Made by a program: the position numbers and the translations under genes
From: Serratia marcescens
GTDB taxonomy: Bacteria > Pseudomonadota > Gammaproteobacteria > Enterobacterales > Enterobacteriaceae
Assembly (NCBI RefSeq): GCF_001902635.1
Contig: NZ_MJAO01000022.1
Location: forward strand, 1 to 64,000
DNA length: 64,000 nt
Direction: 5' to 3'
Shown here: in pieces, positions 40,545 to 51,103 of the stretch
Layout of the letters: each line of letters starts with the position of its first letter
Position numbering within the stretch: position 1 is the stretch's first letter
Notes under the pieces: model-generated
What the model was told of the DNA's origin: nothing
Databases searched by the model: none
The model's input: the letters and a program-made list of their open reading frames with translations, nothing else

Positions 40545-40668
40545 CACCTGTCAGCGGTTATACCGTTGAATAATGGCCCGATTGGTGCCCTGCGCGCCAA
40601 TGGCGACCCGGCCGAGCCGGGCATCGCGGGGGCAGGTTGAAAGCCGTGTCGGGCACACGGCTTTTTTT
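40545..40668 (+). ncRNA. Candidate short structured RNA or attenuated uppS leader
   Basis: Between the promoter at 40510-40538 and uppS the sequence can form four successive hairpins: CAGCGG/CCGTTG (40552-40568), ATTGGTG/CGCCAAT (40581-40601), CCCGGC/GCCGGG (40607-40621) and AGCCGTGT/ACACGGCT (40642-40662). The last is followed by seven Ts. A transcript of about 124 nt would therefore end 64 bases before uppS. I recognise no named RNA family in it. It could be an independent sRNA or a terminator that uppS transcription must pass. Confidence 0.45.
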
Positions 40669-40732
40669 GCGCGTAAGGGCCTGATGTTCCGGAAAGGCAG
40701 TTATATTTCTATTGAGGAAATAAGTACGAGTT

Positions 40733-41491
40733 ATGTCGTCCGCAAACCAACAAGAGGCTAATCCATCTTCCCTGGGGCCGCGCCATGTCGCCATTATCAT
40801 GGACGGTAACGGGCGCTGGGCCAAACGTCAGGGCAAGTTACGTGTCTTCGGTCATAAAGCAGGGGTGAAATCGGTTCGCCGCGCGGTCAGCTTTGCCGCC
40901 AGCCACCATTTAGATGCGCTCACGCTTTATGCCTTCAGCAGCGAAAACTGGAACCGTCCGGTGCAGGAAGTCTCCGCCCTGATGGAGCTTTTTGTCCGCG
41001 CCTTGGATAGTGAAGTAAAAAGCCTGCATAAACATAACGTCAGGTTGCGGGTGATCGGCGATATCAGCCGATTCAGCTCGCGTTTGCAGGAGCGGATCCG
41101 CCGCTCTGAAGCACTGACGGAAAATAACGATGGCCTGACGCTCAATATCGCTGCCAACTACGGCGGCCGTTGGGATATCATTCAGGGAGTAAGGGAACTG
41201 GCCGAACAGGTACGGGTAGGGGAGTTGCGCCCGGATCAGATCAGCGAGGAATTATTGAGCGAGCGGGTCTGCATGAGCGATCTGGCGCCGGTGGATCTGG
41301 TTATCCGCACCGGTGGTGAGCATCGCATCAGTAACTTCCTGCTGTGGCAAATAGCCTATGCTGAACTTTACTTTACTGATGTGCTCTGGCCTGATTTCGA
41401 TGAACTTGTCTTTGAAGGTGCGCTGAATGCATTTGCACAACGTGAGCGCCGCTTCGGGGGAACAACACCTATCGGCGCCGATGCGTCCTAG
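40733..41491 (+). CDS. uppS: Undecaprenyl diphosphate synthase
   Basis: UppS (IspU) adds eight isopentenyl units in cis to farnesyl diphosphate to make the C55 lipid carrier for peptidoglycan and O-antigen. The catalytic aspartate lies in [11 protein letters not shown] (Asp24), with FSSENWNRP and [19 protein letters not shown] completing the prenyltransferase signature. The product has 252 residues and is nine bases upstream of cdsA. Confidence 0.97.
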   Translation: MSSANQQEANPSSLGPRHVAIIMDGNGRWAKRQGKLRVFGHKAGVKSVRRAVSFAASHHLDALTLYAFSSENWNRPVQEVSALMELFVRALDSEVKSLHKHNVRLRVIGDISRFSSRLQERIRRSEALTENNDGLTLNIAANYGGRWDIIQGVRELAEQVRVGELRPDQISEELLSERVCMSDLAPVDLVIRTGGEHRISNFLLWQIAYAELYFTDVLWPDFDELVFEGALNAFAQRERRFGGTTPIGADAS

Positions 41492-41500
41492 GGAGAACTT

Positions 41501-42343
41501 TTGCTGAAGTATCGCCTCATAACTGCTCTGATTTTAATCCCGATCGTTATCGCGGCGCTGTTCTTGTTGCCGCCGCTGGCCTTTGCTCTGGTAACGCTCG
41601 TCGTGTGCATGTTAGCAGCCTGGGAGTGGGGCCAACTGGCCGGTTTCACCTCCCGTTCGCAGCGCATCTGGTTGGCGATACTGTGCGGTTTTTTGCTGGC
41701 GCTGATGATGCTCAGCGTCCCCGCTTACCATCAATCCGTGCCGCAAGTTAGCGGCTCGCTGTGGCTGTCGCTGGTCTGGTGGCTGGCGGCGCTGTTGTTG
41801 GTGCTGTTCTACCCCGGTTCTGCGGCCATCTGGCGCAATTCGCGCCCTTTGCGTCTGCTGTTTGGCTTGCTGACCATCGTGCCGTTCTTCTGGGGCATGC
41901 TGGCGCTGCGTCAATACGGCTACGAGCAAAACCCGTTTACCGGCGCCTGGTGGTTGCTGTACGTGATGCTGCTGGTGTGGGGCGCGGATTCCGGCGCCTA
42001 CATGTTCGGCAAGCTGTTCGGCAAGCATAAGCTGGCGCCGAAGGTCTCGCCGGGCAAAACCTGGGAAGGGTTGATCGGCGGGCTGTTGACGTCGGCGGTC
42101 ATCTCCTGGCTGTTCGGCCGCTATGCGCCGCTGAACGTGGTGCCGGCCACCCTGTTGATCTGTTCGGTGCTCGCCGCGCTGGCTTCGGTGCTGGGCGATC
42201 TGACCGAAAGTATGTTCAAACGCGAAGCGGGCATCAAGGACAGCGGTCATTTGATCCCCGGTCATGGCGGCATACTGGATCGTATCGACAGCCTGACCGC
42301 GGCGGTGCCGGTGTTTGCCTGCCTGATGCTGTTGGTGTTTTAA
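41501..42343 (+). CDS. cdsA: Phosphatidate cytidylyltransferase
   Basis: CdsA makes CDP-diacylglycerol from phosphatidate and CTP, the branch point for all phospholipids. The 280 residues are mostly hydrophobic, with about eight membrane helices. The family signature is SVLGDLTESMFKREAGIKDSGHLIPGHGGILDR near the C-terminus. The start is TTG (TTGCTGAAGTAT, MLKYRLIT) with a GGGAGAA ribosome site; E. coli uses the same N-terminus. Confidence 0.96.
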   Translation: MLKYRLITALILIPIVIAALFLLPPLAFALVTLVVCMLAAWEWGQLAGFTSRSQRIWLAILCGFLLALMMLSVPAYHQSVPQVSGSLWLSLVWWLAALLLVLFYPGSAAIWRNSRPLRLLFGLLTIVPFFWGMLALRQYGYEQNPFTGAWWLLYVMLLVWGADSGAYMFGKLFGKHKLAPKVSPGKTWEGLIGGLLTSAVISWLFGRYAPLNVVPATLLICSVLAALASVLGDLTESMFKREAGIKDSGHLIPGHGGILDRIDSLTAAVPVFACLMLLVF

Positions 42344-42370
42344 TCCGTCGATGACGGAAAGTGAGGGATG

Positions 42371-43726
42371 ATGGTCAGCGTGCTTTGGAACCTGGTGGCG
42401 TTTCTGATTGCGCTCGGTATCTTGATTACCGTGCACGAGTTCGGACACTTTTGGGTTGCCCGCCGTTGCGGCGTGCGCGTTGAACGTTTCTCTATCGGCT
42501 TCGGCCGGGCGCTGTGGCGCCGCACCGATCGCCAGGGCACCGAGTACGTCATCGCCTTGATCCCGCTCGGTGGCTACGTGAAGATGCTGGACGAGCGCGT
42601 GGAGTCGGTGGCGCCGGAAATGCGCCACCAGGCCTTCAACAACAAAACCGTCTGGCAGCGCATGGCCATCGTCAGCGCCGGCCCCATCGCCAACTTCCTG
42701 TTTGCTATCCTTGCCTACTGGCTGGTGTTTATCATCGGCGTGCCGAGTTTCCGTCCGGTGATCGGCGAAATCACCCCGCAATCGATCGCCGCCAAGGCCG
42801 AAATTTCGTCTGGAATGGAACTAAAGTCGGTTGACGGCATCGAAACGCCTGATTGGGAGTCAGTTCGTCTGGCGCTGGTGGCGAAGATTGGCGATGCGCA
42901 AACCGAAGTCGGCGTCGCGCCGTTCGGCTCTTCGCTGGTGGTGACCAAAACCCTGGATTTGCGCCAGTGGAACTTTGAACCGGACAAGCAGGATCCCGTT
43001 GTCGCGCTGGGCATTATGCCGCGCGGCCCGCAGATCGAATCCGTGCTGGCGGAAGTGCAGCCGAACTCGGCGGCGCAAAAGGCGGGTTTACAAGCGGGGG
43101 ACAGGATCGTTAAAGTCGATGGTCAGCCGCTGGGTCGTTGGCAGACGCTGGTGAAGCGTATCCACGATGGCCCTGGGCAACCGCTGGCTTTGGAGATTGA
43201 AAGAAACGGCGCCCCCTTGTCTTTGACGCTGATACCGGATACAAAGCCGGTGGGAAAAGACAAATCGGTGGGGTTTGCAGGCATCATTCCAAAAGTGCTG
43301 CCGCTGCCGGACGAGTATAAGACGATTCGCCAGTATGGACCGTTCTCGGCGCTGTATCAGGCCGGTGACAAGACCTGGCAGCTGATGCGGCTGACGGTCA
43401 ACATGCTGGGCAAATTAATAACCGGTGATGTAAAGCTGAACAACCTGAGTGGCCCGATCTCGATTGCACAGGGAGCAGGGGCGTCAGCCGGAGTCGGGTT
43501 CGTGTATTATCTGATGTTCCTGGCGTTGATTAGCGTCAACCTGGGGATCATCAACCTGTTCCCATTACCGGTGTTAGATGGTGGGCATCTCCTCTTCCTG
43601 GCGATAGAAAAGCTGAAGGGTGGGCCGGTTTCCGAGCGAGTACAGGACTACAGCTACCGCATAGGTTCGATCGTGCTGGTGTTGTTGATGGGTCTTGCAC
43701 TTTTCAATGATTTTTCCCGCCTCTAG
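42371..43726 (+). CDS. rseP: Sigma-E site-2 intramembrane protease RseP
   Basis: RseP cleaves anti-sigma factor RseA within the membrane after DegS, releasing sigma E, and also clears signal peptides. The zinc motif HEFGH occurs at residues 22-26, two PDZ domains follow, and [15 protein letters not shown] carries the third zinc ligand. Two ATGs are adjacent. The second (42371) has better spacing from GAGGG and gives the E. coli His22/Glu23/His26 numbering, so I prefer it; length 451. Confidence 0.96.
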   Translation: MVSVLWNLVAFLIALGILITVHEFGHFWVARRCGVRVERFSIGFGRALWRRTDRQGTEYVIALIPLGGYVKMLDERVESVAPEMRHQAFNNKTVWQRMAIVSAGPIANFLFAILAYWLVFIIGVPSFRPVIGEITPQSIAAKAEISSGMELKSVDGIETPDWESVRLALVAKIGDAQTEVGVAPFGSSLVVTKTLDLRQWNFEPDKQDPVVALGIMPRGPQIESVLAEVQPNSAAQKAGLQAGDRIVKVDGQPLGRWQTLVKRIHDGPGQPLALEIERNGAPLSLTLIPDTKPVGKDKSVGFAGIIPKVLPLPDEYKTIRQYGPFSALYQAGDKTWQLMRLTVNMLGKLITGDVKLNNLSGPISIAQGAGASAGVGFVYYLMFLALISVNLGIINLFPLPVLDGGHLLFLAIEKLKGGPVSERVQDYSYRIGSIVLVLLMGLALFNDFSRL

Positions 43727-43761
43727 GGGCGGGGATAGGTTAGGAAGAACGCATAACAACG

Positions 43762-46191
43762 ATGGCGATGAAAAAGTTGCTCATAGCGTCGCTGCTGTTT
43801 GGCAGCGCCACCGTATACGGTGCAGACGGGTTCGTAGTGAAAGATATTCATTTCGAAGGCCTGCAACGAGTCGCCGTCGGTGCGGCGTTACTCAACATGC
43901 CGGTTCGCGTCGGCGATACCGTCACTGACGATGACATCAGTAATACCATCCGTGCCTTGTTTGCCACCGGCAACTTCGAGGACGTGCGCGTGCTGCGCGA
44001 TGGTAATACGTTGATCGTGCAGGTGAAGGAACGTCCTACCATCGCCAGCATCACTTTCTCCGGCAACAAGTCGGTGAAGGATGACATGCTCAAGCAGAAC
44101 CTGGAAGCCTCCGGCGTCCGGGTGGGCGAGGCGCTCGACCGCACCACGATCTCCAGCATTGAAAAAGGGCTGGAAGACTTCTACTACAGCGTCGGTAAGT
44201 ACAGCGCCTCGGTGAAAGCCGTGGTCACGCCGCTGCCGCGCAACCGTGTCGACCTGAAGTTGGTGTTCACGGAAGGGGTCTCCGCCAAGATTCAACAAAT
44301 CAACATCGTCGGCAACCATGCCTTCACCAACGACGAACTGATCTCGCGCTTCCAGCTGCGTGACGAAGTGCCGTGGTGGAACCTGGTCGGCGACCGCAAA
44401 TACCAGAAACAAAAGCTGGCGGGCGATCTCGAAACCCTGCGCAGCTTCTATCTGGATCGCGGCTATGCCCGCTTCAACATCGACTCTACCCAGGTGAGCC
44501 TGACGCCGGATAAAAAAGGCATCTACATCACCATCAACATCACCGAAGGCGACCAGTACAAGCTTTCCGATGTTGTCGTGAACGGCAACCTGGCCGGCCA
44601 CTCGGCGGAAGTCGCTCAGATCACCAAGATCGAACCGGGCGAGCTGTACAACGGCAGCAAGGTGACCAAAATGGAAGACAACATCAAAACGATGTTGGGC
44701 CGTTATGGTTACGCTTACCCGCGCGTCGGCACCCAGCCGGAAATCAACGACGCGGATAAAACCGTCAAGCTGCACGTCAACGTCGACGCGGGCAACCGCT
44801 TCTACGTGCGCCGCATCAAGTTCGAAGGCAACGACACCAGCAAGGACTCCGTACTGCGCCGCGAAATGCGCCAGATGGAAGGCGCCTGGCTTGGCAACGA
44901 GCAGGTCGAGCAGGGCAAAGAGCGTCTGAACCGTCTGGGCTACTTCGAAACGGTTGACGTAGAAACCCAGCGCGTGCCGGGCACCGCCGATCAGGTCGAC
45001 GTTACCTACAAGGTGAAAGAGCGCAACACCGGTACCTTTAACTTCGGCGTCGGTTACGGCACCGAGAGCGGCGTCAGCTTCCAGGCGGGCGTGCAGCAGG
45101 ATAACTGGTTGGGTACCGGCTACTCGGTCGGCATCAGCGGCACCAAGAACGACTACCAAACCTATACCGAACTGTCGGTCACCAACCCGTACTTCACCGT
45201 TGACGGTGTGAGCCTGGGCGGCCGCGTGTTCTACAATGACTTTAAAGCGGATAACGCGGACCTGTCCGACTACACCAACAAGAGTTACGGTGTCGACGGC
45301 ACGCTGGGCTTCCCGATCAACGAAAACAACTCGTTGCGCACTGGCCTGGGCTATGTCCACAACGGCTTGTCGAACATGCAGCCGCAGATCGCCATGTGGC
45401 GTTATCTCGGCTCGATGGGTGTGGATACCACCGATAAGAACGATCGCGCCAGCTACTCGACGGACGACTTTACCCTGAACCTGGGGTGGACCTACAACGA
45501 CCTGGACCGCGGCTACTTCCCGACTTCGGGCAACCGTACCACGTTGAACGGCAAGGTCACCATTCCTGGCTCGGACAACGAATACTACAAAGTGACGCTG
45601 GACAGCGTGCAGTACGTGCCGATCAACGACGACCGCACCTGGGTGCTGTTGGGCCGTGGCCGTCTGGGTTACGCGGATGGGCTGGGCGGCAAGGAAATGC
45701 CGTTCTATGAGAACTTCTATGCCGGTGGTTCGAGCACCGTGCGTGGCTTCCAGTCCAACACCATCGGTCCGAAGGCGGTGTACTACAACTCCAACTCGTA
45801 TCAGTGCCAGTTCAACGCCGGCAGCACTACCACGCGTCAGAGCATCTGTAATTCGACCGATGCGGTGGGCGGTAACGCCATGGCGGTGGCCAGCCTGGAG
45901 CTGATCACCCCGACGCCGTTCATCAGCGAGAAATACGCCAACTCGGTGCGGACTTCGCTGTTCATCGATGCGGGTACCGTGTGGGATACCAAGTGGAAGA
46001 ATACCGACCAGACGCTGATGTATGGCGTGCCTGACTACAGCAAGGCCGGAAATATTCGTTCCTCCGCCGGTATCGCGTTGCAGTGGATGTCGCCACTGGG
46101 GCCGTTGGTGTTCTCTTACGCCAACCCGATCAAGAAATACGAAGGCGACAAATCCGAACAGTTCCAGTTTAACATCGGTAAGACCTGGTAA
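43762..46191 (+). CDS. bamA: Outer-membrane protein assembly factor BamA
   Basis: BamA is the core of the BAM complex that folds and inserts outer-membrane beta-barrels. A signal peptide ([20 protein letters not shown]) is followed by five POTRA domains to about residue 420 and a 16-strand barrel ending FQFNIGKTW with C-terminal aromatic. The conserved VRGFQ motif of lid loop L6 is present. The length of 809 matches E. coli; the extracellular loop near residues 680-700 differs most. Confidence 0.98.
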   Translation: MAMKKLLIASLLFGSATVYGADGFVVKDIHFEGLQRVAVGAALLNMPVRVGDTVTDDDISNTIRALFATGNFEDVRVLRDGNTLIVQVKERPTIASITFSGNKSVKDDMLKQNLEASGVRVGEALDRTTISSIEKGLEDFYYSVGKYSASVKAVVTPLPRNRVDLKLVFTEGVSAKIQQINIVGNHAFTNDELISRFQLRDEVPWWNLVGDRKYQKQKLAGDLETLRSFYLDRGYARFNIDSTQVSLTPDKKGIYITINITEGDQYKLSDVVVNGNLAGHSAEVAQITKIEPGELYNGSKVTKMEDNIKTMLGRYGYAYPRVGTQPEINDADKTVKLHVNVDAGNRFYVRRIKFEGNDTSKDSVLRREMRQMEGAWLGNEQVEQGKERLNRLGYFETVDVETQRVPGTADQVDVTYKVKERNTGTFNFGVGYGTESGVSFQAGVQQDNWLGTGYSVGISGTKNDYQTYTELSVTNPYFTVDGVSLGGRVFYNDFKADNADLSDYTNKSYGVDGTLGFPINENNSLRTGLGYVHNGLSNMQPQIAMWRYLGSMGVDTTDKNDRASYSTDDFTLNLGWTYNDLDRGYFPTSGNRTTLNGKVTIPGSDNEYYKVTLDSVQYVPINDDRTWVLLGRGRLGYADGLGGKEMPFYENFYAGGSSTVRGFQSNTIGPKAVYYNSNSYQCQFNAGSTTTRQSICNSTDAVGGNAMAVASLELITPTPFISEKYANSVRTSLFIDAGTVWDTKWKNTDQTLMYGVPDYSKAGNIRSSAGIALQWMSPLGPLVFSYANPIKKYEGDKSEQFQFNIGKTW

Positions 46192-46347
46192 CGGGTCTCG
46201 CCTCTGGGCATAACAGTTATTAAGAATCGCAATGGCCAGGCGCCCGCCGGCAGAGGGAGATGATTCTCATTGTTTGGTGGGATAAGTCTGGCAAATTGTG
46301 TACTTCAGTGTCATATGACACAAATGGGTGATGGTAAGGAGTTTATA
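46192..46347 (+). promoter_or_regulatory. bamA-skp spacer with a 14-bp palindrome
   Basis: The 156-base spacer holds a perfect palindrome GTGTCATATGACAC (46308-46321) 26 bases before the skp start, followed by a TAAGGAG ribosome site. It may be an operator or an mRNA hairpin near the ribosome site; I see no clear promoter. Confidence 0.35.
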
Positions 46348-46845
46348 GTGAAAAAGTGGTTGTGTGCCGCAGGCCTCGGTTTAGCAATGGCTGCTTCAGC
46401 TGGCGTTCAGGCAGCAGATAAGATCGCTGTCGTTAACGTCTCCAGCATTTTCCAACAGCTGCCGGCCCGCGAAGCGGTCGCTAAACAGCTGGAAAACGAG
46501 TTTAAAGGCCGTGCAAGCGAGCTCCAGAACATGGAACGTAGCCTGCAGACCAAAATGCAACGTCTGCAGCGTGACGGCGCTACCATGAAAGCCAGCGATC
46601 GCAGCAAGTTGGAAAAAGACGTGATGGCGCAGCGCGAGCAGTTCTCTCAGAAAGCGCAGGCTTTCGAGCAGGACAACCGTCGCCGCCAGATGGAAGAGCG
46701 TAACAAGATCCTGAGCCGTATCCAGGACGCTGTGAAATCCGTCGCCAGCAAAGGCGGTTATGACGTGGTGATCGACGCCAACGCCGTTGCCTATGCAGAC
46801 TCTTCCAAAGATATCACTGCTGACGTGCTGAAACAGGTTAAATAA
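46348..46845 (+). CDS. skp: Periplasmic chaperone Skp
   Basis: Skp is a trimeric jellyfish-shaped chaperone that carries unfolded outer-membrane proteins to BAM. The GTG start at 46348 gives [19 protein letters not shown] and a signal peptide ending [16 protein letters not shown] precedes it. The remainder is alpha-helical, rich in Lys, Arg and Gln, with [10 protein letters not shown] at the end. At 165 residues it is slightly longer than E. coli (161). An upstream ATG-initiated frame would ruin the signal peptide and is rejected. Confidence 0.96.
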   Translation: MKKWLCAAGLGLAMAASAGVQAADKIAVVNVSSIFQQLPAREAVAKQLENEFKGRASELQNMERSLQTKMQRLQRDGATMKASDRSKLEKDVMAQREQFSQKAQAFEQDNRRRQMEERNKILSRIQDAVKSVASKGGYDVVIDANAVAYADSSKDITADVLKQVK

Positions 46846-46848
46846 CAC

Positions 46849-47871
46849 ATGCTTTCAATTCGACTGGCTGATTTAGCGCAGCAGTTGGATGCACAATTGC
46901 ACGGTGATGGCGATATCGTCATCACCGGCATTGCTTCTATGCATTCGGCACAGCCTGGCCAAATCACGTTTTTGTCAAACAGCCGCTATCAAGAGCAGCT
47001 GTCTTCCTGCCAGGCAAGCGCCGTGGTGCTTACCGAAGCGGATTTACCACACTGTCGTACTGCGGCGCTGGTGGTTAAGAACCCTTACCTGACCTACGCG
47101 CGCATGGCGCAGCTGATGGACACCACGCCGGCACCGGCGCAGGATATCGCGCCAAGCGCGGTGATCTCGCCTGAAGCGCAGCTGGGGCAGAACGTCGCCA
47201 TTGGGGCGAACGCGGTGATCGAGTCGGGCACGGTGCTTGGCGATAACGTGGTTATCGGCCCGGGCTGCTTCATCGGCAAACACGCACGCATCGGCGCGGG
47301 TACGCGTCTGTGGGCGAACGTCACGATTTATCATGCGGTTGAAATCGGCCAGCGCTGCCTGATCCAGTCCGGCACCGTGATCGGCGCCGACGGTTTCGGC
47401 TATGCGAACGAGCGCGGCGAGTGGATCAAAATCCCTCAGTTGGGCACGGTGATTATCGGCGATCGCGTCGAAATCGGCGCTTGCACCACCATTGACCGCG
47501 GCGCTTTGGATAACACCCAGATCGGGAATGGTGTTATCATCGACAATCAATGCCAGATTGCACATAACGTCGTGATTGGCGACAATACCGCCGTCGCCGG
47601 CGGTGTGATCATGGCCGGCAGCCTGAAAATCGGCCGCTACTGCCAGATCGGCGGCGCCAGCGTGATCAACGGTCACATGGAGATTGCCGACAAGGTTGTT
47701 GTTACCGGAATGGGAATGGTTATGCGACCAATCACCGAACCTGGGGTATACTCTTCGGGCATTCCGTTGCAGCCTAACAAGGTTTGGCGTAAAACCGCTG
47801 CGTTGGTGATGAATATCGATGAGATCAGCAAGCGCTTGAAAGCTGTCGAACGTAAAGTCGGAAAAGACTAA
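46849..47871 (+). CDS. lpxD: UDP-3-O-acylglucosamine N-acyltransferase
   Basis: LpxD attaches the second hydroxymyristate, to the 2-amino group, in lipid A synthesis. An N-terminal uridine-binding domain ([19 protein letters not shown]) precedes a left-handed beta-helix with the catalytic histidine in [20 protein letters not shown]-terminal helix binds ACP. Length is 340, typical. It starts three bases after skp. Confidence 0.97.
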   Translation: MLSIRLADLAQQLDAQLHGDGDIVITGIASMHSAQPGQITFLSNSRYQEQLSSCQASAVVLTEADLPHCRTAALVVKNPYLTYARMAQLMDTTPAPAQDIAPSAVISPEAQLGQNVAIGANAVIESGTVLGDNVVIGPGCFIGKHARIGAGTRLWANVTIYHAVEIGQRCLIQSGTVIGADGFGYANERGEWIKIPQLGTVIIGDRVEIGACTTIDRGALDNTQIGNGVIIDNQCQIAHNVVIGDNTAVAGGVIMAGSLKIGRYCQIGGASVINGHMEIADKVVVTGMGMVMRPITEPGVYSSGIPLQPNKVWRKTAALVMNIDEISKRLKAVERKVGKD

Positions 47872-48031
47872 TCATTGCCACCCGCCCTGGCGGGGACAAA
47901 ACGAAACGCGTTGGTCGTGAGACCAAAAGCGCAAAGAGATGTTAATTTGCGGCCTGCATGATGATCTCCTTTTGGGGTCAGCGCAGGCCGTGTTGTTGAT
48001 GCCATCAGTTTTTAGAGACAGGAAGAGTATT
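47872..48031. other. Structured 160-base spacer lpxD-fabZ
   Basis: This is the only long gap within the lpxD-fabZ-lpxA-lpxB-rnhB cluster. It holds TTGGTC/GACCAA with a GTGA loop (near 47910-47926) and an 8-bp long-range stem CGGCCTGC/GCAGGCCG (47950-47957, 47983-47990). No terminator T-run or credible small ORF is visible. Confidence 0.4.
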
Positions 48032-48487
48032 TTGACTACTGACACTCATACTCTGGATATTGCAGAAATTTTGGATCTGCTTCCTCACCGTTACCCGTTC
48101 TTGCTGGTCGACCGCGTCCTCGAGTTTGAAGAGCACAAATATCTGCGTGCGGTGAAGAACGTATCGGTGAACGAACCGTTTTTCCAGGGCCACTTCCCTG
48201 GCAAACCGATTTTCCCAGGCGTATTGATTCTGGAAGCCATGGCGCAGGCCACCGGCATCCTGGCGTTTAAGAGCGTCGGCAAACTGGAACCGGGCGAGCT
48301 GTATTACTTCGCCGGTATCGACGAAGCTCGCTTCAAGCGCCCGGTTGTGCCTGGCGATCAGATGGTCATGGAAGTCACCTTCGAGAAAACTCGCCGCGGT
48401 CTGACGCGTTTTAAAGGCGTGGCGACCGTTGACGGTAAAATTGTCTGCGAAGCAACCATGATGTGTGCCCGCAGCCGGGAGGCTTAA
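48032..48487 (+). CDS. fabZ: 3-hydroxyacyl-ACP dehydratase FabZ
   Basis: FabZ dehydrates 3-hydroxyacyl-ACP in fatty-acid elongation and competes with LpxA/LpxD for hydroxymyristoyl-ACP, so its place here links fatty-acid and lipid A flux. Hot-dog fold with catalytic His54 and the Glu in [20 protein letters not shown]. The start is TTG (TTGACTACTGAC), preceded by GGAAGAG, giving 151 residues as in E. coli. An in-frame ATG 93 bases upstream lacks this conservation. Confidence 0.96.
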   Translation: MTTDTHTLDIAEILDLLPHRYPFLLVDRVLEFEEHKYLRAVKNVSVNEPFFQGHFPGKPIFPGVLILEAMAQATGILAFKSVGKLEPGELYYFAGIDEARFKRPVVPGDQMVMEVTFEKTRRGLTRFKGVATVDGKIVCEATMMCARSREA

Positions 48488-48490
48488 TCC

Positions 48491-49279
48491 GTGATTGACC
48501 AAACCGCCTTTATCCATCCAAGCGCGATAGTCGAAGAAGGCGCCGTGATCGGCGCCGGTGCGCATATCGGCCCTTTCTGCTACGTGGGTTCCCAGGTGGA
48601 AATCGGTGCCGGCACGGTGCTGAAATCCCACGTGGTGGTGAACGGCATTACCAAGATTGGCCGCGATAACCAGATCTATCAGTTCGCCTCTATCGGTGAA
48701 GTGAACCAGGATCTGAAATACGCGGGCGAACCGACACGCGTTGAAGTGGGCGACCGCAACCGCATCCGCGAAAGCGTCACCATTCACCGCGGCACCGCGC
48801 AGGGCACCGGCGTGACTAAATTGGGCAGCGACAACCTGCTGATGGTCAACACGCATATCGGGCATGACTGCGTAGTCGGCAACTTCTGCGTGCTGGCCAA
48901 TAACGCAACGCTCGGTGGCCACGTGGAAATCGACGATCACGCCATCATCGGCGGCATGACGGCGATCCACCAATTCTGCGTTATCGGTGCGCATGTGATG
49001 GTAGGCGGTTGTTCCGGGGTTGCTCAGGATGTGCCTCCTTTCGTCATCGCTCAGGGCAACCACGCGACGCCGTTCGGCGTCAATGCGGTCGGCCTGAAAC
49101 GTCGCGGTTTTGACAAGGATGAAATGCAGGCGATTCGCAACGCCTACAAAATCCTGTATCGCAGCGAGAAAACGCTGGATGAAGCGAAAGCGGAAATCGA
49201 AGCCCTGGCCAAAGAGCAGCCGGTGGTGCAGCTGTACCTCGATTTCTTCACCCGTTCCACCCGCGGCATCATTCGCTGA
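48491..49279 (+). CDS. lpxA: UDP-N-acetylglucosamine acyltransferase
   Basis: LpxA transfers 3-hydroxymyristate to the 3-OH of UDP-GlcNAc, the first step of lipid A synthesis. It is a trimeric left-handed beta-helix with hexapeptide repeats from the N-terminus ([20 protein letters not shown]) and the catalytic His in [11 protein letters not shown]. The GTG start lies three bases after fabZ. Length is 262, as in E. coli. Confidence 0.98.
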   Translation: MIDQTAFIHPSAIVEEGAVIGAGAHIGPFCYVGSQVEIGAGTVLKSHVVVNGITKIGRDNQIYQFASIGEVNQDLKYAGEPTRVEVGDRNRIRESVTIHRGTAQGTGVTKLGSDNLLMVNTHIGHDCVVGNFCVLANNATLGGHVEIDDHAIIGGMTAIHQFCVIGAHVMVGGCSGVAQDVPPFVIAQGNHATPFGVNAVGLKRRGFDKDEMQAIRNAYKILYRSEKTLDEAKAEIEALAKEQPVVQLYLDFFTRSTRGIIR

Positions 49280-49282
49280 GTT

Positions 49283-50431
49283 ATGTCAAAGCGTCCATTG
49301 ACTATCGGATTGGTCGCCGGAGAAACTTCCGGTGACATTCTCGGCGCCGGTTTGATCCGCGCGCTCAAGGCGCAGATCCCCGACGCGCGTTTCGTTGGCG
49401 TCGCCGGCCCGCTGATGCAGGCCGAAGGCTGTGAAGCCTGGTACGAAATGGAAGAGCTGGCGGTAATGGGCGTGGTGGAAGTGCTCGAGCGCTTGCCACG
49501 CCTGTTGAAGATCCGCAAGGATCTGACCCGTCGCTTTAGCGAACTGCAGCCGGACGTGTTTGTCGGCATCGACGCGCCGGACTTCAATATCACGCTGGAA
49601 GGCCGTCTCAAGCAGCGCGGCATCCGCACCATCCACTACGTCAGCCCTTCCGTGTGGGCCTGGCGGCAAAAGCGCGTTTTCAAAATTGGCAAAGCCACCG
49701 ATCTGGTGCTGGCCTTTCTCCCTTTCGAAAAAGCGTTTTACGATCGTTTCAACGTGCCCTGCCGGTTTATCGGCCACACCATGGCGGACGCCATGCCGCT
49801 GCAGCCTGATCGGCTGGCGGCGCGCGCTCAGCTTGGCATCGCCCCGCAGGCGCGCTGTCTGGCCTTGTTGCCGGGCAGCCGCGGCGCCGAAGTCGAGATG
49901 CTGAGCGCCGACTTCCTCAAAACCGCGCAGCTGCTGCGCACGCGTTATCCCGAGCTGGAAGTGGTGGTGCCGCTGGTCAACGCCAAGCGGCGCGAACAGT
50001 TTGAGCGCATCAAGGCTGAAGTGGCGCCGGATCTGACCGTACACCTGTTGAACGGCCAGGGGCGCGAGGCGATGATCGCCAGCGACGCGGCGCTGCTGGC
50101 GTCCGGCACGGCGGCGCTGGAGTGCATGCTGGCCAAGTGCCCGATGGTGGTGGGCTATCGCATGAAGCCGTTCACTTTCTGGCTGGCGCAGAAGCTGGTG
50201 AAAACGCCTTACGTTTCGCTGCCGAATCTGCTGGCGGGGCGCGAGATCGTCACCGAGCTGCTGCAGCATGACTGCGTGCCGGACAAATTGGCCGCCGCCG
50301 TAATGCCATTGCTGGAAGCGAGCCCCGAAACCGACGCGCTGAAACACACTTTCCTTACCTTGCACCAAAGCATCCGTTGCGGTGCGGACGAACAGGCCGC
50401 TCAGGCTGTGTTGGAGCTGGCGAAAGCATGA
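49283..50431 (+). CDS. lpxB: Lipid A disaccharide synthase
   Basis: LpxB joins UDP-2,3-diacylglucosamine and lipid X into the lipid A disaccharide at the membrane (GT19). Conserved blocks are [17 protein letters not shown] at the N-terminus, [14 protein letters not shown], and PGSRGAEVE. The length is 382. The gene starts three bases after lpxA and overlaps rnhB by four bases. Confidence 0.97.
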   Translation: MSKRPLTIGLVAGETSGDILGAGLIRALKAQIPDARFVGVAGPLMQAEGCEAWYEMEELAVMGVVEVLERLPRLLKIRKDLTRRFSELQPDVFVGIDAPDFNITLEGRLKQRGIRTIHYVSPSVWAWRQKRVFKIGKATDLVLAFLPFEKAFYDRFNVPCRFIGHTMADAMPLQPDRLAARAQLGIAPQARCLALLPGSRGAEVEMLSADFLKTAQLLRTRYPELEVVVPLVNAKRREQFERIKAEVAPDLTVHLLNGQGREAMIASDAALLASGTAALECMLAKCPMVVGYRMKPFTFWLAQKLVKTPYVSLPNLLAGREIVTELLQHDCVPDKLAAAVMPLLEASPETDALKHTFLTLHQSIRCGADEQAAQAVLELAKA

Positions 50432-51021
50432 TTGAACCCTTTATCTATCCCGCTGCCACGCTGATTGCCGGTGTGGACGAAGTGGGCCGTGGCCCGTTGG
50501 TCGGTGCGGTGGTCACCGCGGCGGTGATCCTCGATCCGGCGCAGCCTATCGTCGGGCTGGCGGACTCCAAAAAACTCAGTGAAAAGCGCCGCCTGGCGCT
50601 GTATGACGAAATCGTCGCCAAAGCGCTCTCCTGGAGCCTGGGGCGCGCCGAACCGGCGGAAATCGACCAATTGAACATCCTGCACGCCACCATGTTGGCG
50701 ATGCAGCGCGCGGTGGCCGGGTTGCATATCGCGCCGGACATGGTTTTAATCGACGGTAACCGTTGCCCGAACCTGCCGATGCGTTCGCAGGCGGTGGTGA
50801 AGGGCGATAGCCGCGTGGCGGAGATCAGCGCGGCGTCCATTCTGGCGAAGGTCACGCGCGATCGCGAAATGGCCGAGCTGGACCGCGAGTTCCCGGACTA
50901 CGGTTTCGCGCAGCATAAAGGCTACCCGACCGCCTTCCACCTGGAGCGGCTGGCTGCGCTGGGCGCCACCGAGCATCACCGCCGCAGCTTCGCGCCGGTG
51001 AAAAGGGCGCTGGCGCTGTAG
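50428..51021 (+). CDS. rnhB: Ribonuclease HII
   Basis: RNase HII nicks at ribonucleotides in duplex DNA to start ribonucleotide excision repair. The start ATG overlaps the lpxB stop (ATGA) and gives [26 protein letters not shown]; the aspartate and glutamate of GVDEVGRG and the later Asp residues form the active site. Length is 197. In-frame codons upstream belong to the lpxB region. Confidence 0.96.
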   Translation: MIEPFIYPAATLIAGVDEVGRGPLVGAVVTAAVILDPAQPIVGLADSKKLSEKRRLALYDEIVAKALSWSLGRAEPAEIDQLNILHATMLAMQRAVAGLHIAPDMVLIDGNRCPNLPMRSQAVVKGDSRVAEISAASILAKVTRDREMAELDREFPDYGFAQHKGYPTAFHLERLAALGATEHHRRSFAPVKRALAL

Positions 51022-51103
51022 CCTGCGGGCCTGATTGCTCAGGCTCGACGATAGCATTAACCCGGGTTCAACACGCTGAACCCCTTCATTCAGGTATCTG
51101 GAG

